Positions 51,740-60,949 of a DNA stretch of 64,000 nucleotides are shown piece after piece. The notes beneath the pieces are model-generated. The model had not been told where the DNA came from. It did no database searches and was given only the letters and a program-made list of their open reading frames with translations. Within the stretch, counting starts at the first letter, position 1, and every line of letters begins with the position of its first letter. Source of the stretch: CAG-492 sp045643465 (GTDB lineage Bacteria; Bacillota; Clostridia; TANB77; CAG-508); contig JAZUKV010000033.1 of NCBI GenBank assembly GCA_045643465.1, forward strand, positions 1-64,000, read 5' to 3'. Made by a program: the position numbers and the translations under genes.

Positions 51740-53401
51740 ATGACAAGAGACGAGTTAGAAGAACAAATAAGAAGCGTATTAAGTAAAAAATTATCACAAG
51801 AACAAATGACAAGAGGAAAAATAAGTGAAGAAAATGTGGCTATTATAGCAGACAGAATAGTAAGTGCTATGGGACCAGAACTTGAAAAATATATATCAGA
51901 AGTTGAAATTGAAAGGACTTCTAATCCAGATGAATTTGCTGAAAAAGTAATTGAGAGCAAAATAGAATACGGTTATTATGGCGACAGGAGTGGTTATCAC
52001 AAGGATGATGGTACTAGCTCTAGTTTTACAACACCAGTATATGGAAACTTAGAACCAGGAAACTATCATTATGATTATGTTGTCTATTCAGATTTATCTA
52101 GTGAAGAAAACGAAGAAAAGAACTTACCAGATTTTTCAATGAATGGATTACAAGTTGCTATTGTTGACAGAATTGATGATTATGCTTCAGGAACAGCAAT
52201 TCAAATATATATACCAGAAGAGAGAGAATACGAAGTTGTAAGTTATAAAGAAATGAAAGAAATTGCTGAGAAGGAAAAAAGAACACCATTTGTTAAATTA
52301 GTAAATCAATTAATGCTAAAAATGGAAGCATCATTAATAGTAGAAGGGTCAGAAGGATACAGAAACTATACTGATTTTGGAAGAAGAATATTGAGTGAAA
52401 TAATGGGAACAGACGAATATATGACTGGTGCAACAGAAACTAGCGAAAGTGAAATTAATAAAGATAACTGTTTTACTATTGGAATGTTGAAGGGTGAATA
52501 TTCTGAAACATATAGTTATGATAAGAAAATGGATTGTGATATTGCATTTGAACAATATCTTGATATAGAGTTGTTAGAAAATGATAAAGTTAGATTAATG
52601 GTTAGAACTATGGACTATGATGAAACTAGAGCTGATGAAGATATGGAAAGAAATTATTATCCAGTAAGTGTGGTAGTTTCTATAGAAGAATTACAGAAGT
52701 TTTCTGATTCTTTACCAGGATTGTATCCAAAGCTTCCTGAGGGAATGATTGCTAATGAACAGTTTTTCAATGATAATGGAAGATTTTCTGAAGATGAAGT
52801 TAGAGAGTTTTTGAAACAAAAATATGTACCAGGACAATTCTTAGATATTGGTGAGTATAAACATGGAGACAAATATATAAATATTCCAAATGAAATGGTA
52901 ACCGAGCTAACAGCTGATATGTATGAACAATATAAAGAAAATTTAGTTGAGGTGTCTATACCATACTCAGTTAAAAAAATAGATAAAGGAACTTTTTCTA
53001 ATTGTCCTAAATTAAAAACTGTAATAATGTTTGATATTCCAGAAGTGAAGAATCCTTTCGAATTATTTGAAAACTGTAATGAATTGGATAAAATACTTAT
53101 TGTACCACAAGAGGCAAGCAAATTTTATAGAAAAGAAAATGATCTTCATGAAAATTTATCTATTGGACAAAGTATTAGACAAAATGAAAATGGAGAAATG
53201 GTAACGACTTACCATGTGTTAGATTGTAATTTTGAAAAAAAATGTAGTTTAAAGGAGATTAATAAGCCTAAACATGATATTTCAGATGTTACAGAGGTAA
53301 TTTCTGATAGAAGAAAAGAGAGCATTAATGGAGTTGTTAATGAAATTGTTAAAGCTACGCGTGATACTGAGAAAGACGTTAAAGAATCACAAGAAATATA
53401 A
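51740..53401 (+). CDS. Hypothetical cytosolic protein with one BspA-type LRR
   Basis: 553 residues, no signal peptide. The N-terminal ~380 residues are not recognised (acidic, alpha/beta; GYYGDRSGYHKDDGTSS). A single leucine-rich LRR_5/BspA unit lies at ~408-435 (EVSIPYSVKKIDKGTFSNCP, then KLKTVIM). The C-terminal tail is charged and helical. GGAGGG precedes the ATG. It lies 17 nt before small-family member 2, so the two make an operon. Surface BspA proteins are secreted, but this one appears internal. Confidence 0.6.
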   Translation: MTRDELEEQIRSVLSKKLSQEQMTRGKISEENVAIIADRIVSAMGPELEKYISEVEIERTSNPDEFAEKVIESKIEYGYYGDRSGYHKDDGTSSSFTTPVYGNLEPGNYHYDYVVYSDLSSEENEEKNLPDFSMNGLQVAIVDRIDDYASGTAIQIYIPEEREYEVVSYKEMKEIAEKEKRTPFVKLVNQLMLKMEASLIVEGSEGYRNYTDFGRRILSEIMGTDEYMTGATETSESEINKDNCFTIGMLKGEYSETYSYDKKMDCDIAFEQYLDIELLENDKVRLMVRTMDYDETRADEDMERNYYPVSVVVSIEELQKFSDSLPGLYPKLPEGMIANEQFFNDNGRFSEDEVREFLKQKYVPGQFLDIGEYKHGDKYINIPNEMVTELTADMYEQYKENLVEVSIPYSVKKIDKGTFSNCPKLKTVIMFDIPEVKNPFELFENCNELDKILIVPQEASKFYRKENDLHENLSIGQSIRQNENGEMVTTYHVLDCNFEKKCSLKEINKPKHDISDVTEVISDRRKESINGVVNEIVKATRDTEKDVKESQEI

Positions 53402-53418
53402 TAACTAAGGAGTAAAAT

Positions 53419-53748
53419 ATGGTAAGTGTAGAATTTAGAGAGAGCATTACTGAAATTTTGGAGATATTAAATCATATGGAGAAACGTTATACAGATAAGA
53501 TTCCTAAAAAGTTTATGTCATTTTTAGAAGAAAATAAGTCTACTGCCTATGAGCCTAATTTTGATCATTCAAGAAAACTAAGTGAATTGAATTTAAAGGA
53601 AAAGACAAAAGACTTTTTGGCAATTATGTATATTAAATATTGGTGCTCTCTAGAAGAAAAAGCAAAGTATGAAGATTCCCTTATAGAAAATGAAAGAAGA
53701 TATCAAGAAAAAATAAAAAGATTATATAATGTTACTAATAATTTTTAA
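53419..53748 (+). CDS. Small acidic protein of a recurring family (member 2)
   Basis: 109 residues, related to 15,503 and 56,489. It shares ILEILNHMEKRY, DKIPKKF, YEPNFD, and KTKDFLAIMYIKYWC with member 1. It lacks the C-terminal basic amphipathic segment found in the other two. AAGGAG precedes the ATG. It is encoded directly after the LRR protein gene and is closed by a terminator. Confidence 0.7.
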   Translation: MVSVEFRESITEILEILNHMEKRYTDKIPKKFMSFLEENKSTAYEPNFDHSRKLSELNLKEKTKDFLAIMYIKYWCSLEEKAKYEDSLIENERRYQEKIKRLYNVTNNF

Positions 53749-53753
53749 TTATA

Positions 53754-53802
53754 AAAGAAACTCAAAACAAGTAATGATACGGCTTTGAGCTTCTTTTTGG
53801 CT
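53754..53802 (+). terminator. Intrinsic terminator
   Basis: GAAACTCAAA pairs with TTTGAGCTTC (one bulge) and five T follow. Confidence 0.78.
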
Positions 53803-53814
53803 ATACATAGAGTA

Positions 53815-53844
53815 TTGTTTACAAATAAATTTATATGGTATAAT
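53815..53844 (+). promoter_or_regulatory. Promoter of the 53.9-57.8 kb operon
   Basis: TTGTTT (53815-53820), 18-nt spacer, TATAAT (53839-53844). AAGGAGG follows at ~53,857 and serves a TTG-started 12-codon peptide (53,870-53,908) that may be a leader. Confidence 0.62.
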
Positions 53845-53937
53845 GAATGTGTGGTTAAGGAGGTTTAGTTTGAAAGAAATGAACTTTCTTTGCTATATGT
53901 GCCTTTGAGCGAAGTGAGAAAGGAATGTGAGTTTTCT

Positions 53938-56511
53938 ATGAATGTAAGTAAAATGTTTAATTATATGAATAGGCTACCAATAGAATTAGACAGACTTTTA
54001 GAGGAAATAAATAAATTAAATTCTGGAAAGTTAAATTATTCTATCCAAGAGCTACAATCACTTGATTTATCATCGGATAAAAGTGAAAATTTCAGAATTT
54101 TAACGGAGACAAATGAGTATCTAGGATTGTGCAATGCTTATTTTTCAGAGAATCGACCTGGAAACTCACGTGCAAGAAATGCATATGGAGAGTATTTAGA
54201 TAAGAAAAACTTAAGCGATGATGTAGATATTGACATTTCTGATTTAAAAAATAAAGTATTTACGTTAGCGGATTTATCGTTTAAAGCAAATAAGTTAACA
54301 AAGGTAATTTGCGAAAATACTATTGATGTTTTAGAAGGTAAAAGAATAAATTCAGATGGTGCGGATGTAAAAAATCCTGAACTTAAATACGTAATTGAAG
54401 AATTGCAAGATATATATATAAATTCTAATGAAGAAAAATATCGTAGAAATTCTGTTGAGGACCAATTATCAGGTTTAGTTGAAAAACTTAAGGTGAAAAA
54501 AAATAATGCTTGGAGAAAGAATTTTGACCCTTCTCTTTCTGATGAAAAGGCAATAGATCTGTTATTTAATGACTTGTGTTGTATTTGGAATATTAGAGAT
54601 GTATTGTACGAAGTGAAAACTCAGCTAAACACGGAGTTAATTAGATGTTTAATTGAAGATAATTATACAGAATTTAAAAATTGGGGATTTGCGAAAGATG
54701 AAAATGGCAAATTAGTATTTAATTTTGATTCGAAGCAAGTTGCTGAGAGATATGGATATCATATACCGGAAAAAATGCAGGATAGAGTCTTAAGTGAGCA
54801 ATTAATTAAAGAATATGAAAATGGTAATGTTCCGTACATATTAGATTTTACGAGCATAATCAGAAAAAACAATCTTGATAGAATTGTAAATAATTTGGGC
54901 TATGATGGAAGGGAATTCTTGAGTCAGTACCGACCAAGAGCTGTAGATTTATTGACGAGTATTGATTTAGAAAATTACAATCAAGCTAATTATGAGAAGA
55001 TAAACGAACTATATTTATTGGGAAAGTTCATGTCAGAAGGCTTATACAATCGAATTCAGAAGGATCATCCAGAACTTGAAAAGAACTGTAAAATATTAAA
55101 AGAATGGGTTAATCCATCAAAAGATAGTAAATTTGACCTATCAGAATTAAAAAAACAAGCTTATCACACAAAATATGAAGAGTATCTTAAAGGTAAGATA
55201 GAAGAGATTCTAATGGGGACAGGTGATAGTAATGGAAGAATTTATATTCAAAGTGGAAATAATTTGGATATACAAGCATCAATATATGCATTAAAAAAGC
55301 ATATGAAGGATAATTTTCAAAAGAATATTGATGTTTATAAAATAGATGCTGGTGAGCAAATTGAAGGTAGAGGATTATACTTAGATGCTGGAAGATTAGA
55401 AGGCATTGAAGGTTATGTTAAAAATGTGAAAAATTACGAAAAAATCCCCGTAGTAAGAGTTATAAATGCAAATATTTTAAGAGCACAAAAGTCGACTTGT
55501 GGAGTATTAAAGCAGTATGGTATTTATGTACCGGACAAAATTGTTCAATATGCAGATGGCGTACATGTTGAAAAGATTCTATTGGCAAGACATGGTGTAA
55601 ATGTATGCCGATACTTATCGAATAAAAAATTATTTGATTTTGCTGAAGAAAGAAGAGCAGATGGTACATATTTATTTGATACGGAACTTACAGACGAGGA
55701 GCTAAAAAAATATTCTACAATACCAAAAAAAGGTAAAGGTCAAGCGGTTGACTTAATTGCAGAATGTGACAAAAGGGAAAAAATGATTAGAAGAGATGTA
55801 AAGTATATTGCTAATAATACGTATACTATACATACAAAAGAAGGAGATAAATATTTAGCTATTGCAGATCACCATGTAAACAATGGTGCTATGATTTCAT
55901 ACTCGTTAGGATGTGATTATTATTTATCTGTAGCGGATAATCCTGCAGAATTTGATAAAACTCAAAATTATTATATACCGGGCCGTGCGACGTTTGCGGT
56001 TAATGCTAATCCAAGAAAAGGTGATGGAACATTGCCTGAACAGCTGATAGAATGGTGCAAACAATTAAGAGATGATGGTAAAAATGATAAATTTAAGATG
56101 TATACCGTTGCAAGAGATTGGTCAAGTGGAATTACAAGAAAAGAAGGTACAGAGGAAAAGCCTTTTGTAAAAAAGACCAAAGATCAAGTTGTATTTGGAG
56201 GACGAAAAACGCCGCATTTATTTGTTACATTTAATGATAACAAAAAAAGTGGAGATAATTTGAAAGATGAAATAATTGCTGCTTTGTTGGATGAAATTAG
56301 AGGTAAAAACAAAATTGAGAAGACAAATCCTATGTTTCTTATGAATACAAGTGTAGGTAATATGAATCTTGCTAATGCTAAAGATTTAATGTATAGTATT
56401 ATAAATAGTTTTGAGACAGAGCTAACAATGGAAGAGCAACAAGTTAAAGTTATTGAGGCTATTGCTAAAGAAAAGGGAGAGGTTGATCATGGTAGTATCA
56501 TTCAAAAGTAA
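53938..56511 (+). CDS. Large hypothetical protein, DHH-like candidate domain
   Basis: 857 residues from the ATG at 53,938; the frame is open to a TTG at 53,890 (873 residues), and neither start has an ideal ribosome site. The N-terminal ~430 residues are helical and unrecognised. A central alpha/beta domain begins with GRIYIQSGNNLDIQASIYAL and includes GLYLDAGRLEGIEG. A later IADHHVNNGAMISYSLGCDYY contains Asp-His-His as in DHH phosphoesterases, but the full set of metal motifs is not clear. The central domain resembles part of the 57,922 protein. It overlaps small-family member 3 by 23 nt. Confidence 0.6.
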   Translation: MNVSKMFNYMNRLPIELDRLLEEINKLNSGKLNYSIQELQSLDLSSDKSENFRILTETNEYLGLCNAYFSENRPGNSRARNAYGEYLDKKNLSDDVDIDISDLKNKVFTLADLSFKANKLTKVICENTIDVLEGKRINSDGADVKNPELKYVIEELQDIYINSNEEKYRRNSVEDQLSGLVEKLKVKKNNAWRKNFDPSLSDEKAIDLLFNDLCCIWNIRDVLYEVKTQLNTELIRCLIEDNYTEFKNWGFAKDENGKLVFNFDSKQVAERYGYHIPEKMQDRVLSEQLIKEYENGNVPYILDFTSIIRKNNLDRIVNNLGYDGREFLSQYRPRAVDLLTSIDLENYNQANYEKINELYLLGKFMSEGLYNRIQKDHPELEKNCKILKEWVNPSKDSKFDLSELKKQAYHTKYEEYLKGKIEEILMGTGDSNGRIYIQSGNNLDIQASIYALKKHMKDNFQKNIDVYKIDAGEQIEGRGLYLDAGRLEGIEGYVKNVKNYEKIPVVRVINANILRAQKSTCGVLKQYGIYVPDKIVQYADGVHVEKILLARHGVNVCRYLSNKKLFDFAEERRADGTYLFDTELTDEELKKYSTIPKKGKGQAVDLIAECDKREKMIRRDVKYIANNTYTIHTKEGDKYLAIADHHVNNGAMISYSLGCDYYLSVADNPAEFDKTQNYYIPGRATFAVNANPRKGDGTLPEQLIEWCKQLRDDGKNDKFKMYTVARDWSSGITRKEGTEEKPFVKKTKDQVVFGGRKTPHLFVTFNDNKKSGDNLKDEIIAALLDEIRGKNKIEKTNPMFLMNTSVGNMNLANAKDLMYSIINSFETELTMEEQQVKVIEAIAKEKGEVDHGSIIQK

Positions 56512-56929
56512 AAATACATATTCAGAGGTTTTTGAATTATTGAAATATGTTGATAGAAATGATTTAGATAAAATACCAATAGATATTTTAAATGCGATAA
56601 AAGATAACAGAAATAAAGATTATGAACCGAAAATTGATTTTAGTAATTTAAAGAATTGTATAAGCGACGAAGCGGCAGCTCTTTATGTAGGATTATGTAA
56701 AAAGTACATAGTTCAAGATAAGAGCGAGATTCAGGGTATTAATAAGGTATTATATGAAAATGAAATAAAGAAAAATGCAAAGACGGATTATGCTGTTTTT
56801 CATACTGAAGATGAAAGTAAGAATGAAAGTACTGAGTCGTTAGTGGTGTACAAAGAGAGCTCTATACGTAAAATTATAAATAGATTGAAATCTATATTTA
56901 GAAGCGGAGGGAAAAAGCGTGGCAATTAA
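56489..56929 (+). CDS. Small acidic protein of a recurring family (member 3)
   Basis: 146 residues, the most diverged member of the family (also at 15,503 and 53,419). Kept features: EVFELLKYVD, DKIPIDIL, DYEPKIDFS, and the C-terminal basic segment LVVYKESSIRKIINRLKSIF, which matches member 1. The ATG at 56,489 follows AAAGGGAGAGG and overlaps the end of the large protein gene. It also overlaps the LysR gene, so all three are tightly coupled. Confidence 0.7.
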   Translation: MVVSFKSKNTYSEVFELLKYVDRNDLDKIPIDILNAIKDNRNKDYEPKIDFSNLKNCISDEAAALYVGLCKKYIVQDKSEIQGINKVLYENEIKKNAKTDYAVFHTEDESKNESTESLVVYKESSIRKIINRLKSIFRSGGKKRGN

Positions 56930-57800
56930 TTTTGATTATTACAAAACATTTTATTATGTAGCAAAATATAAAAAGATATCGTTAGCTGCAGAGAAGCTTT
57001 ATGTTTCTCAACCGGCAATAACACAGACAATACAGAAGCTTGAAGATCAGCTAGGAAGCAACTTGTTTACTAGAACAAAAACGGGTATGGAGCTGACTGA
57101 AGTCGGAAAGAAACTATATGAGTTTACAAGTCAGAGTGTTGAGGTTTTAGATAATGTTGAATACAGATTTAGTAAATATGAAAATCTCGAAGAGGGTGAG
57201 GTTCGTATAAGAACAGGTAGCAATGTTGCGAAAATGATTTTATACGATGCCATTGAGAAGTTTGGTAAAGATTATCCAAATATTAAAATCGAAATTGCAA
57301 CAGGTGCCCCAAATCAATCAGTAGAGATGCTTCATACAGGCGAAATTGATATGGTACTAGTATATTTACCATATGAGCTAGAATATAGCAATTTACAGGT
57401 TACAGAGTGCGCCAAAAAGGAATATCTTTTTGCTATGAGTAAGAAATATCAAGAAGATAACAATGTTGTAATAAACGAGATTACGGATTTAAACAAGTAT
57501 TCACTAATAATACCAAAAAAGAATTCAGCAACGAGAAAAATATTTGATAGCTACTACAAGGATTACATAACTTCATATCATTACGAAGTTGCTCAAGAGC
57601 AAATGAAAAAAGAGTTTATTAAGAGGGATATGGGGATAGGTTTTATCATCAAAGATGAAGTAAAAGAAGAACTAAAAAGTGGCGAAATTGTTGAGATTGA
57701 ACTACCAAATATGAATGTTGAAGGTGCTATAGGTGCTATTACTTTTAATCATAAGTTAAACAGTTTTGCAACAAATAAATTATTGCAATATATGAAGTAA
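56919..57800 (+). CDS. LysR family transcriptional regulator
   Basis: 293 residues. N-terminal winged helix with SLAAEKLYVSQPAITQTIQKLEDQLGSNLF, then the LysR substrate-binding domain (~90-290). GTG start with GGAGGG just upstream, overlapping the preceding gene by 11 nt. A LysR regulator at the end of an operon of unknown proteins probably controls that operon or the one that follows; its effector is unknown. A terminator follows. Confidence 0.92.
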   Translation: MAINFDYYKTFYYVAKYKKISLAAEKLYVSQPAITQTIQKLEDQLGSNLFTRTKTGMELTEVGKKLYEFTSQSVEVLDNVEYRFSKYENLEEGEVRIRTGSNVAKMILYDAIEKFGKDYPNIKIEIATGAPNQSVEMLHTGEIDMVLVYLPYELEYSNLQVTECAKKEYLFAMSKKYQEDNNVVINEITDLNKYSLIIPKKNSATRKIFDSYYKDYITSYHYEVAQEQMKKEFIKRDMGIGFIIKDEVKEELKSGEIVEIELPNMNVEGAIGAITFNHKLNSFATNKLLQYMK

Positions 57801-57810
57801 AAATGTGGTG

Positions 57811-57852
57811 GATACCATTTATAAGTTAAGCTTATAGATGGTATTCTTTTTT
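57811..57852 (+). terminator. Intrinsic terminator after the LysR gene
   Basis: ATACCAT-ATAAG pairs with CTTAT-ATGGTAT (small bulges) and seven T follow. Confidence 0.83.
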
Positions 57853-57921
57853 TGTATTTTACGAGAGGCAGGGAATATGCTAATATTATTATGTAAATAA
57901 AAAGAAGGGAATTTATTTGAT

Positions 57922-60144
57922 ATGGAAAAGTATGAAAATAAAACAAATGAAGAAATAGAATTTAAGAAGTACTTAGAAGAGTTTGAATTTAATCAAATGC
58001 ATAGTAATAAAAGAATCTATGATGAAGATAATGACGAGGTTGAATATTTTGATGATGTAGATGAGGATGCTAGACATCAACTAATACATCAGGAGAGTAA
58101 GATAGGTCAAAGAGTATGCGAGACGAAGCTTTTTATTGATGAGAATATAGATTTCTTTAATTATGACACCAAAGGCCATAGCAAAGCAGATTGTGACACT
58201 AAAGATTCTTGTATGTTTTGGGCGTTATCAATGTACTGTGGCGGATGTGAATTTAATGAAAAAATATTTTTCAAAGCCTTTGAATTAATGGAAAATAATG
58301 ATATAGTGTATTTTTTATCGCATGAAGATGTTAATCATTTTTGTGACAATATTGACTTTGTAAAGAAAATGATAGAGCATTCAGGTGCGCCTATAGAAGT
58401 ATTTTCTTCAATACCAGAAAGCTCAATTAGAAAATACTTAAACAGTAAGGATACAATGCAAATGTTGTATGATATGGATGATGTTAAGTCTAAGTTCAAC
58501 GGAGCTGAAATACTATCAATCTTATTGGTTCAAGTGAAAAAAATAAAAGAATTATCAGAAGACAAAGAATTTTTAATTAATTTGATGAAAAATATCAGAG
58601 CAATTGAAAAAATGGATGATAAATCAAATTATCTGATTTCAGGAACTATTGTCGGTATATTATCTAATATAGATAAAAAATTTTTTGCAGATAGAAATAA
58701 TATAGAGGCTGTATTAAGCTTTTTTGAGGATTCAAAATATGAATTTTTATTTTTAGAGGATAGCGAGAAGGAAGAATTTTTTGATAGAGTTGTAAGTAAT
58801 CCAGAGATGGCTAATGATAAGGAATTAGCATATAGATATATGTCAGTTTTTGATAGAAATGAAGGAGTAAATCCAAAGTTATATGAAGATGAAGAGTTTT
58901 TATTAAGAGTTTTGAATAACATACATGGAGCATCTTTTAGTAATATTGAAATACCTCACAGTCTATACAAGAATGAGGAAATATTGAGTAAGTACATACA
59001 CAGCAAAGATTTTTTGACGAACAAACTATTTTATGATTTTGATAATGATGTGCTTAAGAAGCTATTCAATGAGTACTATGGATATAGTATGGAATACAGC
59101 GTTAGAAGTTTTATTGAATATTTAATAGAGAAAAAGCAATCAATAGTTGTATGCGGTGATGACGATACAAATATTGAAGAGGCGGTTAACATTATACAAG
59201 CATGGGCTGAAGATAAAGACCTAGTTAAAATTGGACATAAAATAAATGTTATAAAAAGTACTGATAATAAAATACAAGAGAATCACTTAAATATTGTGAC
59301 TGGTGAAAATGGAAAATGTATGGGAAATAAGGAATATAATGAAGAAACGCTTGTATTGGACGGTAATAAAATATTGGAAACTTTAAAAATACTTGGGTTA
59401 GATACACGATTAGATATATATAAAATGCATGAACAATGTGAAGCTATGATTGAAAAAATTAATCAAGAAAGTAAAGAGCGAAAAATAATACCTAGAGATA
59501 TTATTTATGCTGTGAATAATTCAGATTTAACAAACGGAGGGAAGAACCTCGTAGATATAAAATATCGAAGAGGATGTGATCCATATATTATTGTTTCAGT
59601 ACCTCATCCTGAATATAGAAATGAGTATATTACTGAAAAAATCGATTGCAGAGAATTATATGAAATTATTAGAATTGCTAATGAAAATTCTTATGAAGAA
59701 GGAATCGAAAAATTAAATAAAATTGCTGATGAAGGAATTAATGAGATTGTACCGATAGATAACTGGGCATCAAAAATAAGATTTAAAACCAAAGAAAATA
59801 TTAAAAAAATAATTGGAACTATTGGAGAAGGCGATGATTCTCCATATGTAATTAAAAATGATATCCAAGATTCTGAAGAAGATTATCAATATGAAGTAAT
59901 TATGCCACGCGAAGTTTTGGATGAAGAGTTTGGAACGGATAGCATTATATTAAAGTATGGTGAAATCAAAATGAATAAAGAGCAATTAGAGAGATTAAAT
60001 CAGAAACAAAAAGAAGTACAAAATATTATGATGAAGGCTCAAGAAAAAAAGTATATGGAAAAAAAAGTTGATGAGGCTAAAGATTTATTAAATCAATATG
60101 AAGATTTAACTGGAAATAAGAATAAGACATTTGATGGAGAGTAG
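57922..60144 (+). CDS. Large hypothetical protein sharing a domain with 53,938
   Basis: 740 residues, soluble. An N-terminal acidic helix region (~1-60) leads to a helical-repeat region (~130-400) in which short motifs such as LYEDEEFLLRVLNN and LYKNEEILSKYI recur, as in an alpha-solenoid. An alpha/beta domain (~405-520; SIVVCGDDDTNIEEAVNIIQ, then LVLDGNKILETLKILGL) aligns by eye with the central domain of the 53,938 protein. A coiled coil closes the protein (~680-735). AAGGGAATTT precedes the ATG. Function unknown. Confidence 0.6.
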   Translation: MEKYENKTNEEIEFKKYLEEFEFNQMHSNKRIYDEDNDEVEYFDDVDEDARHQLIHQESKIGQRVCETKLFIDENIDFFNYDTKGHSKADCDTKDSCMFWALSMYCGGCEFNEKIFFKAFELMENNDIVYFLSHEDVNHFCDNIDFVKKMIEHSGAPIEVFSSIPESSIRKYLNSKDTMQMLYDMDDVKSKFNGAEILSILLVQVKKIKELSEDKEFLINLMKNIRAIEKMDDKSNYLISGTIVGILSNIDKKFFADRNNIEAVLSFFEDSKYEFLFLEDSEKEEFFDRVVSNPEMANDKELAYRYMSVFDRNEGVNPKLYEDEEFLLRVLNNIHGASFSNIEIPHSLYKNEEILSKYIHSKDFLTNKLFYDFDNDVLKKLFNEYYGYSMEYSVRSFIEYLIEKKQSIVVCGDDDTNIEEAVNIIQAWAEDKDLVKIGHKINVIKSTDNKIQENHLNIVTGENGKCMGNKEYNEETLVLDGNKILETLKILGLDTRLDIYKMHEQCEAMIEKINQESKERKIIPRDIIYAVNNSDLTNGGKNLVDIKYRRGCDPYIIVSVPHPEYRNEYITEKIDCRELYEIIRIANENSYEEGIEKLNKIADEGINEIVPIDNWASKIRFKTKENIKKIIGTIGEGDDSPYVIKNDIQDSEEDYQYEVIMPREVLDEEFGTDSIILKYGEIKMNKEQLERLNQKQKEVQNIMMKAQEKKYMEKKVDEAKDLLNQYEDLTGNKNKTFDGE

Positions 60145-60156
60145 TTGGAGGCAAAA

Positions 60157-60411
60157 ATGGAAAATGAATTCAGAAAAAAATTAAGAATGAGAAAACAATA
60201 TGATATTGTTAAAATTCTTGATGCTCAAAGAAATATTGATATAAATATAAATGATGAGTCAAAAGTACATAGTATTTTAAATAAATTAACAGCTGAGGAA
60301 AGAAAAGTACTTGCACAGTTGTATGATAATCAAATATTTGAATTAAAAAGCGTATTTAAAGACTATAAGAATCGAATTATAACGGAAAGAAAACAACTTG
60401 GTGTTATATAA
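60157..60411 (+). CDS. Hypothetical small helical protein, 84 aa
   Basis: Not recognised. Charged and all helical (FRKKLRMRKQYDIVKILDAQ, LTAEERKVLAQLYDNQIF). The ATG at 60,157 follows TTGGAGG; an in-frame TTG at 60,145 overlaps that site. It lies 12 nt after the 740-residue protein gene, so it is a likely partner, and is followed by a terminator. Confidence 0.6.
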   Translation: MENEFRKKLRMRKQYDIVKILDAQRNIDININDESKVHSILNKLTAEERKVLAQLYDNQIFELKSVFKDYKNRIITERKQLGVI

Positions 60412-60436
60412 CAGATTACTTGTTGTATCACAATAA

Positions 60437-60470
60437 GAGAAGGAGGGATTTTTCCCTCCTTTTCTTTTAC
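60437..60470. terminator. Bidirectional terminator
   Basis: AGAAGGAGGGA pairs with TCCCTCCTTTTCT; T-runs occur on both sides. It separates 60,411 from the minus-strand gene ending at 60,530. Confidence 0.8.
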
Positions 60471-60529
60471 AGTAATGATAAACGTATCAGCGACAAAATT
60501 ATCTACAACGTTTTTATCATGTCTAAGGT

Positions 60530-60907
60530 CTATTCATTTTTATCTTTATCGTTCTTTACACTTGCGACACCTTTTGTAATCTCTTCAGCCATTGTTCTTG
60601 CAGTTTTCGATACAGTAGGAGTCATTTTTTCAATTCCTTCCTGAGCAACAGGCATAACTTGTTGTGTATGGAATGCAATAAGTTCTCTTTTTTTAGAAGT
60701 CATATAGATAAATCCTGAAAACATAAGCGAAGAAATAATAACAAAAGGACCAAAGGTAATACCAAAACCTCCAGGAGATATTGTATTTCTTTTGTTAGAT
60801 AGTTTTGAGCATTCTTTTTCCAATGTAGTTATTTTCGAATCAACTTCGGAATACCTATCACTAAAAGACTTATCATCTCTCCATATTTTATTTTTTTCTA
60901 TTTTCAT
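60530..60907 (-). CDS. Hypothetical single-TM protein, 125 aa
   Basis: Not recognised. An N-terminal coiled coil (~16-40), a membrane segment (~47-68, GITFGPFVIISSLMFSGFIY) and a helical C-terminal tail (~75-115) rich in Ala, Thr and Glu. No clear ribosome site precedes the ATG. It stands alone on the minus strand inside the island, divergent from the broken DinD-like gene. Confidence 0.5.
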   Translation of the reverse strand: MKIEKNKIWRDDKSFSDRYSEVDSKITTLEKECSKLSNKRNTISPGGFGITFGPFVIISSLMFSGFIYMTSKKRELIAFHTQQVMPVAQEGIEKMTPTVSKTARTMAEEITKGVASVKNDKDKNE

Positions 60908-60949
60908 TGGTCTGTATTAAAAAATAGATTAAAAAAAGAAGGTAGTGAA

